NCBI RefSeq assembly: GCF_900111005.1
Contig: NZ_FOFV01000009.1
Span: 248,001 to 312,000, forward strand
Length of the DNA: 64,000 nt
Origin: Lentzea albida
GTDB lineage: Bacteria > Actinomycetota > Actinomycetes > Mycobacteriales > Pseudonocardiaceae
Reading direction: 5' to 3'
Shown here one piece after another: positions 23,995-31,349 of the stretch (its first letter is position 1; each line of letters begins with the position of its first letter). The position numbers and the translations under genes are program-made. The notes beneath the pieces were generated by a model that worked only from the letters and a program-made list of their open reading frames with translations, searched no databases and was not told the DNA's origin.

Positions 23995-24828
23995 TCACGG
24001 CAGGGCGACCCCGATGGGCGCCTCGGCCGCCAGGGGCTCGCCGACGACGGCGATCAACTCGTCGACCATGCCGGGGAGGTCGGTGGGCAGAAGGGCGAAC
24101 ACATCGGCCCTCGCGTCGATCGGATCAGCGGCGAGGTCGTCCCGGACCGCGCCCAGCCGCGTCAGCATCGCGGCGGTGAAGCCGGCTTGCGTGACCGCTT
24201 CCCGGTGTACCAGGAAGAACTCGTCGAACAGGTCGCGTTCCGCGTCCGTGACGCCGTTGGCCGCGCGGCCTCCGTGGCCCTTGAACAGCGAGGCACCTCC
24301 GGGCACCAGCATCTGCGCCACGGTCATGTGCACCAGGCGGTTGCGCTTGAGCGCTCGCTTGAGCACGCCGTCGCGAGGCAGGCTCAGCGTGCTGAGCAGA
24401 CCGGCCACCCACTCGTGGTCGCGGGCCCACAGTCCGCTGAACGCCGGGTGCGTCGCGGCCATCCGCGGACGGATGGACCGGGCGTAGACCTCCGGGGTGC
24501 AGCTGCCCGCGTAGAGCAGCAGCGCGCTGTAGCAGTCGTACCACCACGCCGCCCGTGCCGTGCCGGCCTCGGACAGGCCGCCGGTTCGTCCCGCGTCGGC
24601 GAGCACGTCCGCGAGCATGCGCCACACGCCGAACGTCAGGTGGTGGCCGATCATCCAGCGGTAGAACGCCCGATCCGAGTCGTCGGCCGCCACCCTCGCG
24701 ACGGGTGCGGACGCCTTCGGCGCCACCGGACCGGTTCCGAAGACGGGGTCCGGCTCGGCCAGCGGCTCGCCGGGCATCGGCAGGCACAGGACGTCGAGCC
24801 CGAGCGGTCGCTCGCGTGCGGTCGTCAT
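23995..24828 (-). CDS. Alpha-helical protein, possible heme-dependent tyrosine hydroxylase (LmbB2-like)
   Basis: 277 residues, mostly helical. Notable blocks are RAFYRWMIGHHLTFGVWRML (two adjacent His), WWYDCYSALLLYAGSCTPEVY, then an MAATHPAFSG helix and a late GRAANG loop. There is no signal peptide or membrane segment. The length, the His-rich aromatic helices and the position beside a tyrosine-type ammonia-lyase and a catechol methyltransferase recall the LmbB2/Orf13 L-tyrosine 3-hydroxylases of the heme-dependent aromatic oxygenases. I recognise this only loosely. If correct, it supplies L-DOPA and explains the catechol methyltransferase. Start ATG 24828 has a weak ribosome site. It is transcribed convergently toward the methyltransferase gene. 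Confidence 0.45.
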   Translation of the reverse strand: MTTARERPLGLDVLCLPMPGEPLAEPDPVFGTGPVAPKASAPVARVAADDSDRAFYRWMIGHHLTFGVWRMLADVLADAGRTGGLSEAGTARAAWWYDCYSALLLYAGSCTPEVYARSIRPRMAATHPAFSGLWARDHEWVAGLLSTLSLPRDGVLKRALKRNRLVHMTVAQMLVPGGASLFKGHGGRAANGVTDAERDLFDEFFLVHREAVTQAGFTAAMLTRLGAVRDDLAADPIDARADVFALLPTDLPGMVDELIAVVGEPLAAEAPIGVALP

Positions 24829-25234
24829 CGCGCGGTCCGGATTCCGTCGGACGGGTTCGCGGTGCGCAGGACACCGACGCACTGACACCCGGACGAAGGG
24901 GAAATGCTTTGTGCGCACATGGTCATTCGCCTTCTCGGCCCGATGGCCCGGAAATGTCCCGCCCGGCGGAACGCCTGTTGTGCCGGCCGCCCGCGCCCTC
25001 CCGTGGTCGCCGGCGAAGCAATGGAAACCCGTTGCGCGGCAAGGGTGGAAGCGCGCGTTCCACTGTCCGGGACGAGTGCGGGTGCGCGGTGTGACCAATG
25101 GGCGTAGAGGAAAGCAAGTGTGCGCCCCATGCCCTTGTCGTCGTCTTTTCCTTGGCACCACCACGGCTGTTCGCCAGGCTGTGCCACACGCCGCCCCAGT
25201 CGGGCACATCCATGATCTTTTTGAGAGGAACAGC
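24829..25234. promoter_or_regulatory. Intergenic region with promoters for two divergent genes
   Basis: About 400 bases between the possible hydroxylase (leftward) and the small secreted protein (rightward). No gene is visible. It probably marks the right edge of the biosynthetic cluster. Confidence 0.45.
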
Positions 25235-25456
25235 ATGGTGAAGAAGTTGATCGCCGGTGCCGCACTCGCGTGCGCTTCGCTCGTGGTGGTCGCCCCGGCC
25301 GCGCACGCCGCGTCGTTCGCGGGCGTCTACCCCAACCACGACGCGGCGGTGAAAGCCTGCAAGCAGGGCGTCGCCCAGGGTCGTTGGTACAACACGTGCA
25401 TGTACCAGGCTTACCCCAACTCCAAGCAGGTCGGCCTCTGGGTCCAGCCCCGGTAG
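25235..25456 (+). CDS. Small secreted protein, function unknown
   Basis: 73 residues. A classic Sec signal peptide (KKL, a hydrophobic core ~5-22, then AHAA) predicts cleavage near residue 27. The mature part is ~46 residues with two Cys (ACKQG and NTCMY), which may form one disulphide, and several Tyr/Trp/Asn. Start ATG 25235 follows GAGAGGAA. It is followed directly by a strong hairpin, so it is probably a monocistronic, well-expressed transcript. I do not recognise the family; similar tiny secreted proteins are common in actinomycetes. Confidence 0.8.
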   Translation: MVKKLIAGAALACASLVVVAPAAHAASFAGVYPNHDAAVKACKQGVAQGRWYNTCMYQAYPNSKQVGLWVQPR

Positions 25457-25474
25457 TCCACTTCTGACTGCCCA

Positions 25475-25511
25475 CGGCCGTGCCCGGGCCGGTTCGGCTC
25501 GGGCACGGCCG
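25475..25511 (+). terminator. Strong terminator hairpin
   Basis: A perfect 12-bp inverted repeat (25475-25486 with 25500-25511, CGGCCGTGCCCG/CGGGCACGGCCG) around a 13-base loop, 19 bases after the stop of the small secreted protein gene. Confidence 0.85.
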
Positions 25512-25530
25512 AACGGGCCGAGGAGCCTTC

Positions 25531-26160
25531 GTGACCAGCTCGGTGGAAAACCTCCGGATCGAGTGGCCGGACGATCCCGCGGCGTTCTTCCGCCACCACA
25601 CCGAGGTGCTGACGCACATCGGCGCCAGCGCTTTCGCCCGGCCCGAACCTGTGATGAGACAACAGGTCGCCGACCGGTTCGCCCAGGCGACGCTCGCGCA
25701 GATCCTGCGGGTCGGCGGTGAGATCGTGGGCTTCGGCCTTTTCAACCAGTTGGCGCAGGACCTGTGGGTCGTCGAGGGACGGGCGATCACACCCGCTCAT
25801 CAGAGGGAAGGGCTGGGAACGCGGTGCTTCCGCGAGTTCGTGGACACGACCGGGGCGAACGCCGTCGCCACCGTCACGCGCAACCCGGCGGTGTGCCGGA
25901 TGATGGCGGCCGAGTTCCGCACGGTACTGCCCGACCTGACGTCTGACCGTCCATTGCGGACGCTGCACCACCCCGGCATCGCCACGGCTGTCCGCTCCTA
26001 CGCCGCACATCTCGGTGCCGACGCCGCAAGACTGCCGTTCATCCGCGACCGCTACCCCGGTGGGCTGTACGGAGTGCGCGACCCCGGCCTGCGCATGCCC
26101 ATGCCGGAGATCAGCCGTGACCCGTCGTGCGGGATCATCACCGCGGGAGTGGCGTGCTGA
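25531..26160 (+). CDS. GNAT-family N-acetyltransferase
   Basis: 209 residues. The acetyl-CoA binding segment QREGLGTRCFREFV sits after a central beta strand pair (AQILRVGGEIVGFGLF, then LWVVEGRAITPAH), the normal GNAT order. The C-terminal third is an extension without a recognised motif. GTG 25531 was chosen over an upstream in-frame ATG (25480) that lies inside the terminator hairpin; GAGGAG precedes the GTG. The substrate is unknown and nothing links it to the biosynthetic cluster. Confidence 0.8.
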   Translation: MTSSVENLRIEWPDDPAAFFRHHTEVLTHIGASAFARPEPVMRQQVADRFAQATLAQILRVGGEIVGFGLFNQLAQDLWVVEGRAITPAHQREGLGTRCFREFVDTTGANAVATVTRNPAVCRMMAAEFRTVLPDLTSDRPLRTLHHPGIATAVRSYAAHLGADAARLPFIRDRYPGGLYGVRDPGLRMPMPEISRDPSCGIITAGVAC

Positions 26161-26386
26161 CACGGGCGTCCGGCACGGTCAGCAGCGCACGCACCGTCGA
26201 GGCGACCGCCGCGGGACGGGTCAGGAACCCCTCGTGACCACCGGGCAGGACGGTGAGGCCCACTCCGAGCACGTCGGCCAGTCTGGCCGTGGTGCGACGC
26301 AGGGAGGGGTGTTCGCGCACAGTTCCTGCCCAAACGGACTCGAAAGCCCCGGTGCGGTCGAGAACCTCCGGCGATGGGACGAGCAT
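26138..26386 (-). pseudogene. Remnant: C-terminal piece of an alpha/beta hydrolase
   Basis: The minus-strand frame ends at 26138 and encodes a typical hydrolase tail: helix RRTTARLADVLGVG, strand LTVLPGG, the catalytic-His-type loop HEGFLTRP and a last helix STVRALL. The rest of the hydrolase, including any nucleophile elbow, is missing; upstream on this strand lies the start of a plus-strand gene. It overlaps the end of the GNAT gene by 23 bases. Most likely a truncated, dead gene. Confidence 0.55.
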
Positions 26387-26429
26387 CCCCACCGACCTGG
26401 TGAACGCCGAACGGACCGGAGGAGTCTCG

Positions 26430-26957
26430 ATGATCAGCTGGGACCGTTGCGGCGACTCCACCTACGTCGGAGTGCTGAGCAGGTACGAGATCAAGGTGCT
26501 GCGCAGCTACGCCAACGGGCTCGTCTCGTTGCTGGACCACCACCTCGCCCTGTTCGACACGACGCCGGACGGGTGGTCCTGGCCGCATCCCTCGCTGCAC
26601 AGCGACGTGAGAGCCACCGCGATCCTCCGTGCCGAGATCGGGGGGCAGGAACCCGACTGGGTCCACTCCGTCTCGGCGGCCGCGTGCCTGCGCGACGTCT
26701 CGACCCGCGCTCACCTGATGGCGTGCGCGCTGTCGTCCTCCACCGGCGTGGTCCGCCTCGCTTCCCGTGCGGAAGCGGAAGCCTGGCTGAGCTGCATCCG
26801 GCTCGTCCTCGTCACCATCACCGCGGTGGCCGATGAACGGGGAGAGGTGCGCGGCAACGCCTGCGAGCCGACGGTGTCCTGGTTGACCGAGGTGTCGGCG
26901 GGGCTCAGCGCGGTGCTGGACGGTACCGCCAGCCCGACGATGACGGCCGACCGCTGA
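26430..26957 (+). CDS. Hypothetical protein, weakly DUF2017-like
   Basis: 175 residues, helical, no signal peptide. An N-terminal segment EIKVLRSYANGLVSLLDHHL and a C-terminal segment (VVRLASRAEAEAWLSCIRL, then VTITAVADE) resemble the two conserved ends of DUF2017, an actinobacterial family of unknown function. There the second block usually reads EAEAWLRALNDLRLVLGTRLG. The match is partial. Start ATG 26430 follows GGAGGAG. No function can be given. Confidence 0.6.
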   Translation: MISWDRCGDSTYVGVLSRYEIKVLRSYANGLVSLLDHHLALFDTTPDGWSWPHPSLHSDVRATAILRAEIGGQEPDWVHSVSAAACLRDVSTRAHLMACALSSSTGVVRLASRAEAEAWLSCIRLVLVTITAVADERGEVRGNACEPTVSWLTEVSAGLSAVLDGTASPTMTADR

Positions 26958-26988
26958 CACTCGATGTCCTTTGTGGACTGAAAGCCGT

Positions 26989-27222
26989 TCACTCCTCGCT
27001 GGTGCGGAAACCCGGGTTTCGCGGGTTTTCCACCTGACGAGCGAGCAGCTCAAGGTGGAAGGCCACCGCTTCGTGATCGCCCCGCTCGAACGCGGCCATC
27101 ATCTCGGCGGCCGCGGCGGCGGCGAACTGGAGCTCTCCCAAGTCCTGCGCGGAGCGGCCCTCACCGGCGTTCCGCAGTGCCGAGCAGAGCCGGCGCAGCA
27201 CTTCTCCGAGCGACCGCGCCAC
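26989..27222 (-). CDS. Small hypothetical protein
   Basis: 77 residues, strongly helical, alanine- and glutamate-rich, with RSLGEVLRRLCSALRNAGEG and LQFAAAAAAEMMAAFERGD. No domain recognised. Its ATG lies 30 bases after the stop of the next small minus-strand gene, so they may be co-transcribed. Codon use looks coding. Confidence 0.45.
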   Translation of the reverse strand: MARSLGEVLRRLCSALRNAGEGRSAQDLGELQFAAAAAAEMMAAFERGDHEAVAFHLELLARQVENPRNPGFRTSEE

Positions 27223-27252
27223 GTCAGCCCACCTGCCGGGACGGGGAGCTCG

Positions 27253-27393
27253 TCAAGGTGCTTCCGGGAGGCGCGCGAGGCGTTCTCGCGCCGCGACGAC
27301 GATCCGCGCGGAGTCCGCCTCCACGGCCCTCGAGACGTCGTTCACCAGATCGACCAGGGAGCCGTGCTCGTTCTCCCCACCGGGCTCAGACAT
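27253..27393 (-). CDS. Very small hypothetical protein
   Basis: 46 residues, helical and acidic (GSLVDLVNDVSRAVEADSAR). ATG 27393 is preceded by CGGAGA. It may be a helical partner encoded with the following 77-residue gene. Unrecognised. Confidence 0.4.
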   Translation of the reverse strand: MSEPGGENEHGSLVDLVNDVSRAVEADSARIVVAARERLARLPEAP

Positions 27394-28084
27394 CCGTTCT
27401 CCGATCGCAGCGGTGGCCGCCGTCATCGGCGGTGATCGCGTAGAGCGACCGGAATCAGGTTCCCGCGTGTCGAGCGGCGCCTCAAGCTCGGTGCCCGAAC
27501 GAACTCCGGACTCTGCCTGAATCCCAGCGGCCGAAAACAGTCCTAAGTAGACATCAGCCTGCGGGCGGCTGCATCCCGGGCCCGGCCTGATGGCACGAAC
27601 CCGGGACGGGTACACCGTGGCGCGGCGTACAACGGCTGGATCAGCCGACGGCCACTGTACTTCGATCAGGCCGGCCGCGGTTCCGTTCTGCCTGAACGCA
27701 CACGAAATCGCGCCGCCCTGCACTTCCGGTCAGGCGATCAACTCGTTCCGCCCGTCGGGACGGGACGTTCTCCGGGGCAGCCCGGCGCCACAGCATCCTC
27801 TGGTCCGCACCGGTGAGCAGCCACGTCGGCACCGACCGGCCAGCTCGACGAACGCACAACCGGTGCGGGGCGAGCAGTCCTCCCGGCTCGAGGACGAAAC
27901 GCCGGCAGCTCCCGCCGCCCGCGACCTGCGCTGGTCGGATCACCTCGAAGGATCGGGAGACCTCGTGAGACGCCTTCCACCTTGCCGGTCACCGCGGTGC
28001 ACACATGAGCGGGGACGTGGTCGAGGTCCGCGGACACGTCCCGGCGGAGGCCGGCGAGGAGCACGGACGGCGCGCGGGCTCGGC
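27394..28084. other. Gene-poor region, no supported gene
   Basis: About 690 bases without a recognisable gene. Open frames exist on both strands, but their codon choice and composition do not look coding. Possibly eroded accessory DNA between the cluster and the secretion locus. Confidence 0.45.
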
Positions 28085-28546
28085 GTGCGCGGCTGCGTAG
28101 AGGGTCTGGCGGGTTCGGCGCCCGCGCGGCACCGGGAGGTCGACGCGGCGTTCAACGAGGTCGTGTCGTCATTCGCCGGTGACGACGGCTCCCTCGGCGT
28201 GTACAAGGGCAAGGTCGTCGACCACCTGGGAGTGGGCACCGTCGTCGGCCGCAACGAGTCCACCGCGCACGACCAGATGTTCCTCGCCGACGCCACCTGG
28301 ACCGCCGTGGCCGACAAGCTCCAGCGGGCGAGAGACGAGCGCACCGTCCTCGCGGTGGACAAGAAACCAGACCTGAGCGCGACTCGGGCCAGGCCCTTGC
28401 TCCTGGCGGACGGCGCTGCCCCGCCTGCCCTTCCGGATGGCGGATCCCGTCCAGATCACGGGAAATCCGGCCGCAGGTGGACCACAAGGGAGAACCGCGC
28501 TGCCCCTGAGCACCTGTTACCCCACCGGAGCGGAACGGGCTCCTAA
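28085..28546 (+). pseudogene. Coding-like fragment, unrecognised
   Basis: From about 28130 to 28390 this frame has strong actinomycete codon bias and reads as a soluble protein segment (VYKGKVVDHLGVGTVVGRNE, then MFLADATWTAVADKLQRA). Both ends look non-coding, and the only start is a GTG at 28085 without a ribosome site. It may be the surviving middle of a broken gene. I recognise no family. Confidence 0.3.
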
Positions 28547-28593
28547 CCTCGGAACCGCACTCACTCACGGGTGCCCCAGCGAGGAGGTGGCCG

Positions 28594-29094
28594 ATGGTGC
28601 TCACCAAGCCCGAGCCTGCACAGGTCGGCGCGCAGTGGTACCGCGAACGCATGCTCTGGAACACGGCCGTCGCCGGCGGGTCGATCGTGTTGTCGCTCGG
28701 CGGAGGGCTGGTCGCGTTCGAGACCACCGCTTCTCTTCTCCTCCGTGCGCGGAAGGTCATGGAGGACAGCGGGATCGAGATGCCTCCCACGGTGCTGGAC
28801 CGGCGCGGGAGGACCGCGGTGGTCCTCGCGGAGTCCGACGGTGCCGTGCTCGGGCAGTGCCAGATGCCCGGTGGCGTTCGCTACCTCATGGCACCCAGCA
28901 CGGTCGAGCTGCCGGTGGTGCACGTCGCCGCGGCCGCCCAGGACAGGAGCTGGGTGCGCTGCCCGAAGGCCGACGACCGCCGGCTGCCGTCCGCGAGCTC
29001 GGTACTGGCGGCCCTCATCGCGGTGGTTCCGCCCGGCCTGCGCCCGGCGAGGCCCGTCACCGCAGCCGCGCGGACGCGGACGCTCATCGGCTGA
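28594..29094 (+). CDS. Hypothetical protein with one possible membrane segment
   Basis: 166 residues. Near residues 24-50 there is a hydrophobic stretch (WNTAVAGGSIVLSLGGGLVA), followed by a soluble part with VLDRRGRTAVVLAESDGAVL and a basic tail. The start is well supported by GAGGAGG seven bases upstream. It precedes the Hsp70 gene by ~150 bases on the same strand, so it may belong to the type VII locus. No function assigned. Confidence 0.65.
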   Translation: MVLTKPEPAQVGAQWYRERMLWNTAVAGGSIVLSLGGGLVAFETTASLLLRARKVMEDSGIEMPPTVLDRRGRTAVVLAESDGAVLGQCQMPGGVRYLMAPSTVELPVVHVAAAAQDRSWVRCPKADDRRLPSASSVLAALIAVVPPGLRPARPVTAAARTRTLIG

Positions 29095-29241
29095 GACCGC
29101 ACCGGCTCCGCGGCCACCGGAACACCCAGGCCGGCCGGAGGCAGACATGTCTGCCTGTTCGGTTCGAGTTCCGACTGGCCGCCGCGATCTCCAGTTGACT
29201 GGGATGCCACCGCACTGCGGCAAACACCATGGAGTTCTCGC

Positions 29242-31287
29242 ATGTCTTACGGTTTGGGTGTCGACATCGGCACGACCTACACGGCCGCCGCGGTGTCGGA
29301 CGCCTCGGGCACCCGTGCCATCCCGCTCGGCCGCGACGTCGTCGTGTCCTCCGTCGTGTTCGCCACCGAGGGCGGCGAGCTGATCACCGGTGACGCCGCG
29401 GACGGGGAGTCGAGGAAGCAGCCGCTGCGGGCCTCCCACTCCCACAAGCGGCGGCTGGCCGACCCGACGCCGTTGAAGATCTGCGACGTGGTGCGCTCCC
29501 CCGCGCTCCTGATGGCCGCGCAGCTGCGCGACGCGATCTCGCTGGCGACCGCCACGCGGGGACGGCCACCGGAGTCGGTCGTGCTGACCTGCCCCGCGGT
29601 GTGGGGGCCGTACCGCCGCGAGCACTTCTCGGAGGTGCCGCGGCTGGCGGGCGTGCGGGACGCCGTCATCGTCACCGAGCCGGAAGCCGCTGCCATGCAC
29701 CACTCGGTGGAACGCCGGCTCGGCGAGGGCGAGATCGTCGGTGTCTACGACCTCGGCGGCGGCACCTTCGACGCCACCGTGCTGCGGGCGCGGCGGCACG
29801 GCATGGAGATCCTCGGCACTCCGGAGGGGGTCGAACGACTGGGCGGCATCGACTTCGACGACTCGCTCGTGGCGCTGGTGGACCAGCGGGTGGACGGCGA
29901 GATCACCCGGCTCGACCCGGCCGACGCCGCACACGCACGAGTCCTGCTGGCGGTGCGGGAGGCGTGCCGCAGGGCGAAGGAGGAGCTGTCCGCCGCCACG
30001 GACACCGTGCTGCGGCTGGACCTCCCGGACGGCACCCGCGAGGTGACCGTGACGCGCGCGGACTTCGAACGTGCCATCGCACCGCAGCTCGCGCTCACGA
30101 CGGACGCGTTCCGCCGCACGATCTCGTCGGCCGGCCTGCGCGCGGGCGACCTCGCGAGCGTGCTGCTCGTCGGCGGGTCCTCCCAGATCCCACTGGTGGC
30201 CGACACGCTGTCCAAGGCCGTCGGCAAACCGCTCCGCGCCGGACTGCACCCCAAGCTCTCCGTCGCCCTGGGCGCCGCTGCCCTGGCGCGCAACGCACTC
30301 CGGCGCTCCCCTGCCGTGCCGGCCGCTGCCCACCGGTCCGCTGCGCCTGCTCATGCGGTGCCCGGACGTCCGGCCGGGCCGCCGGTTCCGGCGGGTGCGC
30401 CGACCGCGGGCATGCCAGTGCACACGAACCCGCCTGCTCCCTCGGGCCCGTCGGCGCACGCAGGCCCCGCAGGCCCGCCGTTGCCCGGCATCCGGCCCGC
30501 CGCCTCCGTCGACGAGCTCCCGGTGCGGCGTCGCAACTTCACGGCGGCACCGCCCACCCGGTCCGCGCGCAGGCGGAACACCGCCGTGATCGCGGCAGCG
30601 GCCGTGACGGTGCTGGCCGCAGGCTCCATCACCGCGGCCGTGGTGCTGACCTCGGGAGGGAACTCCGCCGAACCGACGGCTCCAGCCGCGGCGAACGGCA
30701 CCAGCACTCCCCCGGCCTCCTCCGGTCCCCTGTTCCTGCACGACGGCCGGGACGTGGCGCCGTTCCACAGCATGGTCGGCTCCGAGGCCAACTGGGCGGG
30801 CACCGCGCTGACGGCCGACGGCAAGGCCTCGCAGCAGGCGGTCGCGGTCCGCCCCGCCGACGTCAACGGCTCGAAGGACGGGCGGCAGGTGACGTGGACC
30901 GGCAAGGGCGCGGCGCAGTTCTACGTGCAGAACCCCCAGGGCCGCCTGGACGCGACGTCCTACGTGGAGTCGGGCACCCTGACGTTCGACGTGGTCGTCG
31001 TCAAGGCGCCCACCGCCGAGGTGTCGCTCGCCGCGCACTGCGGTTACCCGTGCGCCGCGCAGCTCAACGCCACCAGCTCGATGCGGCGGCTGCCGATCGG
31101 TGAGAAGACGACGATGCGGATCCCGCTGAGCTGCTTCGCGGGCAAGGGCCTGAACGCGGCGGCCGTCGACGTGCCGTTCCTCGTGCACACCACCGGCACG
31201 TTCGAGGCCAAGTTCGCCGAGGTGCGGTGGGAACCCTCGGGGACAACGGGTTCGGCGCCGGTCATCCCGTGCGCCGACCTCTCCTGA
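29242..31287 (+). CDS. Membrane-anchored Hsp70-like protein with an extracytoplasmic C-terminal domain
   Basis: 681 residues. The N-terminal ~350 residues are a DnaK-type ATPase: phosphate-1 GVDIGTTYT, phosphate-2 VYDLGGGTFDAT near 168-180, and adenosine motif LLVGGSSQIPLV near 310. The usual peptide-binding domain and lid are absent. In their place come a Pro/Ala-rich linker (~355-440), one transmembrane helix at ~446-470 (VIAAAAVTVLAAGSITAAVV) and ~200 residues outside, beta-rich, with Cys in AHCGYPC, SCFAG and PCADLS. This suggests an ATPase that couples to an exported domain. It is convergent with the type VII operon and may serve secretion or stress signalling (inference). Confidence 0.87.
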   Translation: MSYGLGVDIGTTYTAAAVSDASGTRAIPLGRDVVVSSVVFATEGGELITGDAADGESRKQPLRASHSHKRRLADPTPLKICDVVRSPALLMAAQLRDAISLATATRGRPPESVVLTCPAVWGPYRREHFSEVPRLAGVRDAVIVTEPEAAAMHHSVERRLGEGEIVGVYDLGGGTFDATVLRARRHGMEILGTPEGVERLGGIDFDDSLVALVDQRVDGEITRLDPADAAHARVLLAVREACRRAKEELSAATDTVLRLDLPDGTREVTVTRADFERAIAPQLALTTDAFRRTISSAGLRAGDLASVLLVGGSSQIPLVADTLSKAVGKPLRAGLHPKLSVALGAAALARNALRRSPAVPAAAHRSAAPAHAVPGRPAGPPVPAGAPTAGMPVHTNPPAPSGPSAHAGPAGPPLPGIRPAASVDELPVRRRNFTAAPPTRSARRRNTAVIAAAAVTVLAAGSITAAVVLTSGGNSAEPTAPAAANGTSTPPASSGPLFLHDGRDVAPFHSMVGSEANWAGTALTADGKASQQAVAVRPADVNGSKDGRQVTWTGKGAAQFYVQNPQGRLDATSYVESGTLTFDVVVVKAPTAEVSLAAHCGYPCAAQLNATSSMRRLPIGEKTTMRIPLSCFAGKGLNAAAVDVPFLVHTTGTFEAKFAEVRWEPSGTTGSAPVIPCADLS

Positions 31288-31299
31288 GCTTCCGCCTGA

Positions 31300-31341
31300 C
31301 GTGATCAGGGGTTACAGCCGGAGCTGGAACCCCTGATCACG
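31300..31341. terminator. Bidirectional terminator between Hsp70 and type VII operon
   Basis: A perfect 14-bp inverted repeat (31300-31313 with 31328-31341), with a further CAGC/GCTG pairing inside the loop. It sits in the 62-base gap between convergent stops. Confidence 0.88.
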
Positions 31342-31349
31342 CCGGCCGC

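Noticed and set aside
28561-31188. An 875-residue minus-strand open frame opposite the Hsp70 gene
   Set aside because: Antisense shadow. The plus strand encodes an unmistakable DnaK-type ATPase.
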